A DNA stretch of 56,971 nucleotides from positions 1-56,971 of the forward strand of contig JAJVHV010000035.1 in the NCBI GenBank assembly GCA_022072445.1, written 5' to 3'. The first letter of the stretch is position 1. Every line of letters starts with the position of its first letter. The notes under the pieces are model-generated. The model saw nothing but the letters and a program-made list of their open reading frames with translations, had not been told where the DNA came from and ran no database searches. A program made the position numbers and the translations under genes. Below, in pieces: positions 53,479 to 56,971 of this stretch. The stretch comes from Phycisphaerae bacterium (GTDB lineage Bacteria; Planctomycetota; Phycisphaerae; UBA1845; Fen-1342).

Positions 53479-53961
53479 ATGAGTGACGCACCGGTGCTCG
53501 ACGCCATCCGCGCGCTGCTCGCGGAGCGCGGCGTTTCGTTCCGCGAAGTGCATCACGAGCCGACGCTCACGTCGGAAGAATCGGCCCGCGCCCGCGGAGA
53601 AGAGCTGCGCGTCGGCGGCAAGGCGCTGCTGGTCAAGACCGATGATGTGTTCCGACTCTTCGTTCTCAGCGCGGCCTGCAAATTCGATTCGTCGGCGGTC
53701 AAGCGTCAGCTCGGCGCGCGGAGAATCCGCTTCGCGACGCGCGAGGAGCTGCTCGCGCTGACCGGCCTGGTCCCCGGCTGCGTCCCGCCCTTCGGCCAGC
53801 CGATCCTTCCGTTCGAGCTGTTCGCGGACGACTCGGTGTTCGCGAACGACCGCATCGCGTTCAACGCCGGCAGCCTGACCGACTCGATCATTATGAGCAC
53901 CGCCGACTATCGCGCCGTCGCCGCTCCGGGCGTATTTCATTTCTCGGAACAGGGCGAGTAG
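53479..53961 (+). CDS. YbaK/ProX-type aminoacyl-tRNA deacylase
   Basis: A 160-aa protein of the YbaK/EbsC/ProX editing-domain family, which hydrolyses mischarged aminoacyl-tRNA. The typical parts are HHEPTLTSEESARARG, GKALLVKTDD (conserved Lys), the SSAVKRQLG segment, GLVPGCVPPFG, and the FNAGSLTDSIIM end. The ATG at 53479 follows AGGAG; the open frame extends upstream but overlaps the divergent lyase gene. Which tRNA it edits is not clear. It is divergently placed to the HMG-CoA-lyase-like gene, starting 97 bp away. Confidence 0.9.
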   Translation: MSDAPVLDAIRALLAERGVSFREVHHEPTLTSEESARARGEELRVGGKALLVKTDDVFRLFVLSAACKFDSSAVKRQLGARRIRFATREELLALTGLVPGCVPPFGQPILPFELFADDSVFANDRIAFNAGSLTDSIIMSTADYRAVAAPGVFHFSEQGE

Positions 53962-54216
53962 CCGGCGGGCCGTGCGGGGGGGCGACCCGAATCAGCTTGA
54001 TTTCGTCCGATATTGTGGTATGGACGTTCGTAGGGGAACGACCATGGTGCCTCTCGCCTCTCGCCACGTAGCTTCGCGTTCGACCGCCGAGCGGTGCGCG
54101 CTCGAGCAACGCAAGCACTCCCTTTCCGCCCACAAACAAGTGGAGCCGCGCGATGGCGCGAGACAAGGGCGTCCCGCCGCGCGGCTGCTTCGGATTCGCT
54201 TCCAGGAGGTTCTTCG

Positions 54217-54609
54217 ATGAATCGAATGTGGTACAATTCAGCGGTGCTGTCGCTGGCTCTGCTGGTGCCGCTGCTGTGCGCCGCGACGTACAGTTGGACC
54301 GCCAACGGAGCCGACGACGACTGGGACACCTGCCAGAACTGGGTCGTGGTCGGGATTGGCGGCTGCTGGCCGAACGACAGCAACGACGATGCGCAGGTGC
54401 CTTACCACGCGGGCGGCCGGGACATCCGGCTGATCACCGTGAACCAGATCGACGACTTCACCATCCAGTCCAGCGTCGACTTCACCAGCGCGACCGGCAA
54501 CGCCGAAACGCTTTACGCCGAGAGTATCACGATTGCCGGCGGGACGTATGGCGTGACGGTGACGATTTCGGGCGCTGAGATCAACGTTGACGGCCCGGAC
54601 GAGCCCTGA
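54217..54609 (+). CDS. Small exported beta-rich protein
   Basis: A 130-aa exported protein, signal peptide about residues 1-22 (LALLVPLLCAA-T). The mature part begins YSWTANGADDDWDTCQNW, a start shared by many bacterial beta-helix/autotransporter-like surface proteins, but it stops early, at about the length of one module. It resembles the N-terminal part of the product of the frameshifted gene at 55825 (YTFIATSGLWDDEDNW). The ATG at 54217 follows AGGAGGT. It lies 18 bp before the next exported protein, so they are likely one operon. It may be a complete small protein or a remnant. Confidence 0.75.
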   Translation: MNRMWYNSAVLSLALLVPLLCAATYSWTANGADDDWDTCQNWVVVGIGGCWPNDSNDDAQVPYHAGGRDIRLITVNQIDDFTIQSSVDFTSATGNAETLYAESITIAGGTYGVTVTISGAEINVDGPDEP

Positions 54610-54627
54610 GACCGGGGAGGATTTTCG

Positions 54628-55806
54628 ATGCGGCACAAGTTCGCTGTGTTCGTGGCGATGTGCTTTGCGTGCGGTGCGGCGGGACAAATTCCGCCGGGGT
54701 ACGAGCTAGTCCAGTTGACAACGGGTCCGGCGATGGACATGCCGCCGCGGATGAACAATCGTGGGCAGATTGTGTTCGAGAGCCGGCTGGACGGCACGGA
54801 CGCGAGCGGCGAGATATTTCTGTACGACGCCGGGAAGCTCACGCGACTGACGAATGACAATGTCCGTGACGCGCTGCCGGATATCAATGACGTTGGCGAG
54901 ATCGTGTGGTCGCGCGACATCGGCCCGGAAGGGCCCTATGGTCCGACCGGTGAGATTATCCATTTTCGCGAAGGCAACCTGACACAGATCACGTCGGACG
55001 CCGAGGACGACTCGGCCCCGAAAATCAACAACCTGGGTCAGATTGCCTGGAAGAAGTCGATCGACGGCGGCTACGCGCGGTCCGACATCTACCTGCTGGA
55101 TGGCGGCGCGATCGTGCGTTTGACGGACGGCGTCGCCGAGAACCGCAGCAACCAGGGTGCGCGGATCAACGACCGTGGCCAGATCGTCTGGACGCGCTAC
55201 AACGACTTCGTCGAGCCGTGGGAGTCGGAGATCGTGCTCTACGAGAGCGGCACGGCGCGCGTCATCAGCCGGCCGGGCACGTTCGAACCGCAATTGCCCG
55301 ACATCAACTACCTCGGCCACGTCGTCTGGTATCACAACGATCACACCATCAGCCAGCACCTGCAACTGTGGAACGGCAGCAAGGTGCTTGATCTGACGGC
55401 TGGCCGGAACCCCAAGATCAACGATCTGGGGCAGGTCTACTTCATCCGCTGGCACGACTTCGGCGGCTGGCAGGGCTGGCTTTATCACGGGAAGCGCTTC
55501 TATCAGCTCACCAGCGACCCGTTCTGGAATACGGACGGCGACATCAACAACCACGGCGAAGTGGTTTGGAAATCGGGTGAGACGTTTTCCGCGGACATCC
55601 GCTTTATGCGGCGCCTGCTGGGGGATCTGAACTGCGACGGTTTTCGAGACGGGCTCGATATTGAGCCGTTTGTACTGGCTGTCTCAGATCCGCTTGCGTA
55701 CGAGGCGGCGTTCTCAGACTGTGACCGTGAATTGGCAGATGTGAATCGTGATGGCTCCGTCGATGGTTTCGACGTCGAGCCATTCGTGAACTTGTTCGAC
55801 GAATAA
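54628..55806 (+). CDS. Exported beta-propeller-like protein with dockerin tail
   Basis: A 392-aa exported protein, signal peptide about residues 1-20 (CFACGAAGQ). Residues about 25-330 are made of seven or so repeats ending in patterns like INDRGQIVW or INNLGQIAW with LxRLTD, a beta-propeller-like arrangement. The end holds two dockerin-type loops (GDLNCDGFRDGLDIEPF and ADVNRDGSVDGFDVEPF) and stops NLFDE. An SD-like GGGGAGG precedes the ATG. It sits between two small exported proteins on the same strand. Ligand unknown. Confidence 0.87.
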   Translation: MRHKFAVFVAMCFACGAAGQIPPGYELVQLTTGPAMDMPPRMNNRGQIVFESRLDGTDASGEIFLYDAGKLTRLTNDNVRDALPDINDVGEIVWSRDIGPEGPYGPTGEIIHFREGNLTQITSDAEDDSAPKINNLGQIAWKKSIDGGYARSDIYLLDGGAIVRLTDGVAENRSNQGARINDRGQIVWTRYNDFVEPWESEIVLYESGTARVISRPGTFEPQLPDINYLGHVVWYHNDHTISQHLQLWNGSKVLDLTAGRNPKINDLGQVYFIRWHDFGGWQGWLYHGKRFYQLTSDPFWNTDGDINNHGEVVWKSGETFSADIRFMRRLLGDLNCDGFRDGLDIEPFVLAVSDPLAYEAAFSDCDRELADVNRDGSVDGFDVEPFVNLFDE

Positions 55807-55824
55807 CTCAGAAGGGTGAGTATC

Positions 55825-56681
55825 ATGATCCGGATTCTCTTTTCGCTGATCGTCGTCGTTTGCACCACCGCGTCTTCGTTTGCAACGACGTACACCTTCA
55901 TCGCGACGTCAGGATTGTGGGATGACGAGGATAACTGGGATCCGACGGGAAAGCCCGTTTCGGGTGACACGGCGATCATCCCCAATGGAAAGACCTGCCT
56001 GGTTCAGAACGGCAACGAAGCCGTCAAGATCGTTCAGGTCGATTCAGGCGGCACACTCGGGATCGTGGGCAGGACGCTGACGCTGGGGGTCGCGGGCGAC
56101 ACGACAAGCTCCACGGTGAACGGGCTGATCTATTTGAAGGAATCAGGGGCGACGCCCGGAGTCCTCAAGGTGCAGGGGTTTCCAACGCTCGGCGGGAGCG
56201 GAATCGTCTCAGCCCGAAAGGCAGACGGCTACGGTGCCGGGCGATTTACATCGCTGAACAACCAGCAAAAACTGACGATCAACTCCGGAGTCACCTGCAA
56301 GGGATCGATCACGTTTCTGGTCGATTTCGACAACTATGGCACACTCCAGGTTGATCACGCCGACGATGAAATGACGTTTGGATACGCCAGCACTCAGTTT
56401 GGCAGGTACGACGGCGGCGGGGGAACGCTGAGCGTCTCGGCGGGGTTGGCGCGGTTCAACCACTTTCGACTTGCCGGAGCACTACGTGGAACATCTCGGG
56501 CGGCGAAGTCTGGCTCACCGACCTGGCAACTGAATTCAGCCCGCAGGTCTCGTATCGGCTGCAACTGAGCGGGGGCACTCTCGACATGGACAACTCGTTC
56601 GAGTTCCGCGGCGGTTTCATTCACACCGGCGGAACCATTGAGGTCGCCGCGGGAAAAAGCGTCGTCGGGTCGCATCCGTAA
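55825..56681 (+). pseudogene. Exported beta-helix-like protein, frameshifted
   Basis: The reading frame starts at the ATG at 55825 (after GGGTGAG) with a signal peptide (ILFSLIVVVCTTASSFA) and a body like autotransporter/beta-helix proteins (DDEDNWDPTGKPVSGD, VDSGGTLGIVG). The first frame runs into unrelated, basic sequence after about 56470 and stops at 56568. A different frame continues the same style (WNISGGEVWLTDL, LQLSGGTLDMDN, FIHTGGTIEVAAGKSV) to a stop at 56681. One missing base near GGAGCACTACG (56475-56490) explains this. It may be a real mutation or an assembly error. No dockerin tail follows. Confidence 0.8.
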
Positions 56682-56740
56682 TACGGCGGATCGTGCCCGA
56701 GCCGTGCGCGAACAGCCGGGAGATACCACGTACGAACGAC

Positions 56741-56772
56741 GCGGCAGGTCGCCGGTGTGGCCGACCTGCCGC
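56741..56772. terminator. Hairpin between convergent genes
   Basis: GCGGCAGGTCG pairs perfectly with CGACCTGCCGC around a 10-base loop. No clear T tract follows. It lies between the end of the frameshifted plus-strand gene and the end of the minus-strand gene at the right edge. Confidence 0.6.
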
Positions 56773-56840
56773 GTGGTTGGACTTCGCGTCACTGACTCGC
56801 GCGTCAGACTGGCGGACCAAGCCGCCAGCCGACTCGATCG

Positions 56841-56971
56841 CTACTTGTCGCGGCCGGTGCCGGGGGTCTTGCCGCCCTCGTGCACTTCGCCGCCGCCGGA
56901 CGGGATGTCGGTCTCGATCACGGCCGTCTCGTAGAGCTGGCCGGTCAGGCCGTCGCCGGCGTAGGCCGGGT
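56841..56971 (-). CDS. 3' end of an unidentified gene (cut by window edge)
   Basis: On the minus strand a frame runs from the right edge to a TAG at 56841-56843, giving the last 42 residues (GQLYETAVIETDIPSGGG, ending TPGTGRDK). Third codon positions are almost all G or C, as in real genes of this window, and the hairpin at 56741 lies downstream. I do not recognise the protein. The start and most of the gene lie outside. Confidence 0.6.
   Translation of the reverse strand, partial: PAYAGDGLTGQLYETAVIETDIPSGGGEVHEGGKTPGTGRDK

Overview
The window looks like a chromosomal segment of a high-GC planctomycete, most likely near Phycisphaerae. The signs are several exported proteins with C-terminal dockerin-type repeats and terminal Cys residues, NPCBM carbohydrate-binding tails, a lipoprotein sulfatase, and very strong G/C preference at third codon positions. 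The placement rests on protein style only. No rRNA or tRNA was found.

Left part (1-15.5 kb, all minus strand): a 1775-aa exported Kelch/dockerin protein; an RND efflux pump with its adaptor; a Cys-rich small protein; a CoA-transferase/GNAT fusion overlapping a cytidylate-kinase-like gene; and a coiled-coil protein whose middle is built from dispersed repeat sequence. Short dispersed repeats fill the gaps.

Replication/segregation part (15.9-28.4 kb, mostly plus): an AT-rich patch and two perfect parS sites before parB, then a MEMO-family gene, an isochorismatase-like hydrolase and a zinc-ribbon protein. Two exported dockerin genes on the minus strand share a 3'-end repeat carrying a strong terminator. 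Next come a Trm112-like protein, a metallophosphoesterase, and dnaN-dciA-gyrB, with DciA where recF often sits. No parA, dnaA or recF lies in the window.

Envelope glycan part (28.4-35.2 kb, minus): a tight operon of a GT2 glycosyltransferase, an STT3-like GT-C protein and a second GT-C protein (both with NPCBM tails), and a sulfatase-fold lipoprotein lacking the usual catalytic Cys/Ser.

Lipid megasynthase part (35.5-49.5 kb, plus, divergent from the glycan operon): two giant genes 3 bp apart. They encode KS-AT-ACP-ACP-KR-DH and KS-CLF-AT-(pseudo-DH/DH)x2, resembling the myxobacterial Pfa2/Pfa3 type of polyunsaturated fatty acid or secondary-lipid synthase. No enoyl reductase (PfaD) or phosphopantetheinyl transferase is present, and the first ACP has lost its attachment serine. 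An exported TPR-like protein follows.

Right part (52.3-57 kb): an HMG-CoA-lyase-like gene divergent from a YbaK-type deacylase, then three small exported structural proteins (one frameshifted), and the 3' end of an unidentified minus-strand gene at the edge. The most interesting system is the reductase-less Pfa-like synthase facing a GT2/GT-C/sulfatase operon; a shared role in an unusual lipid or glycolipid envelope component is my inference.
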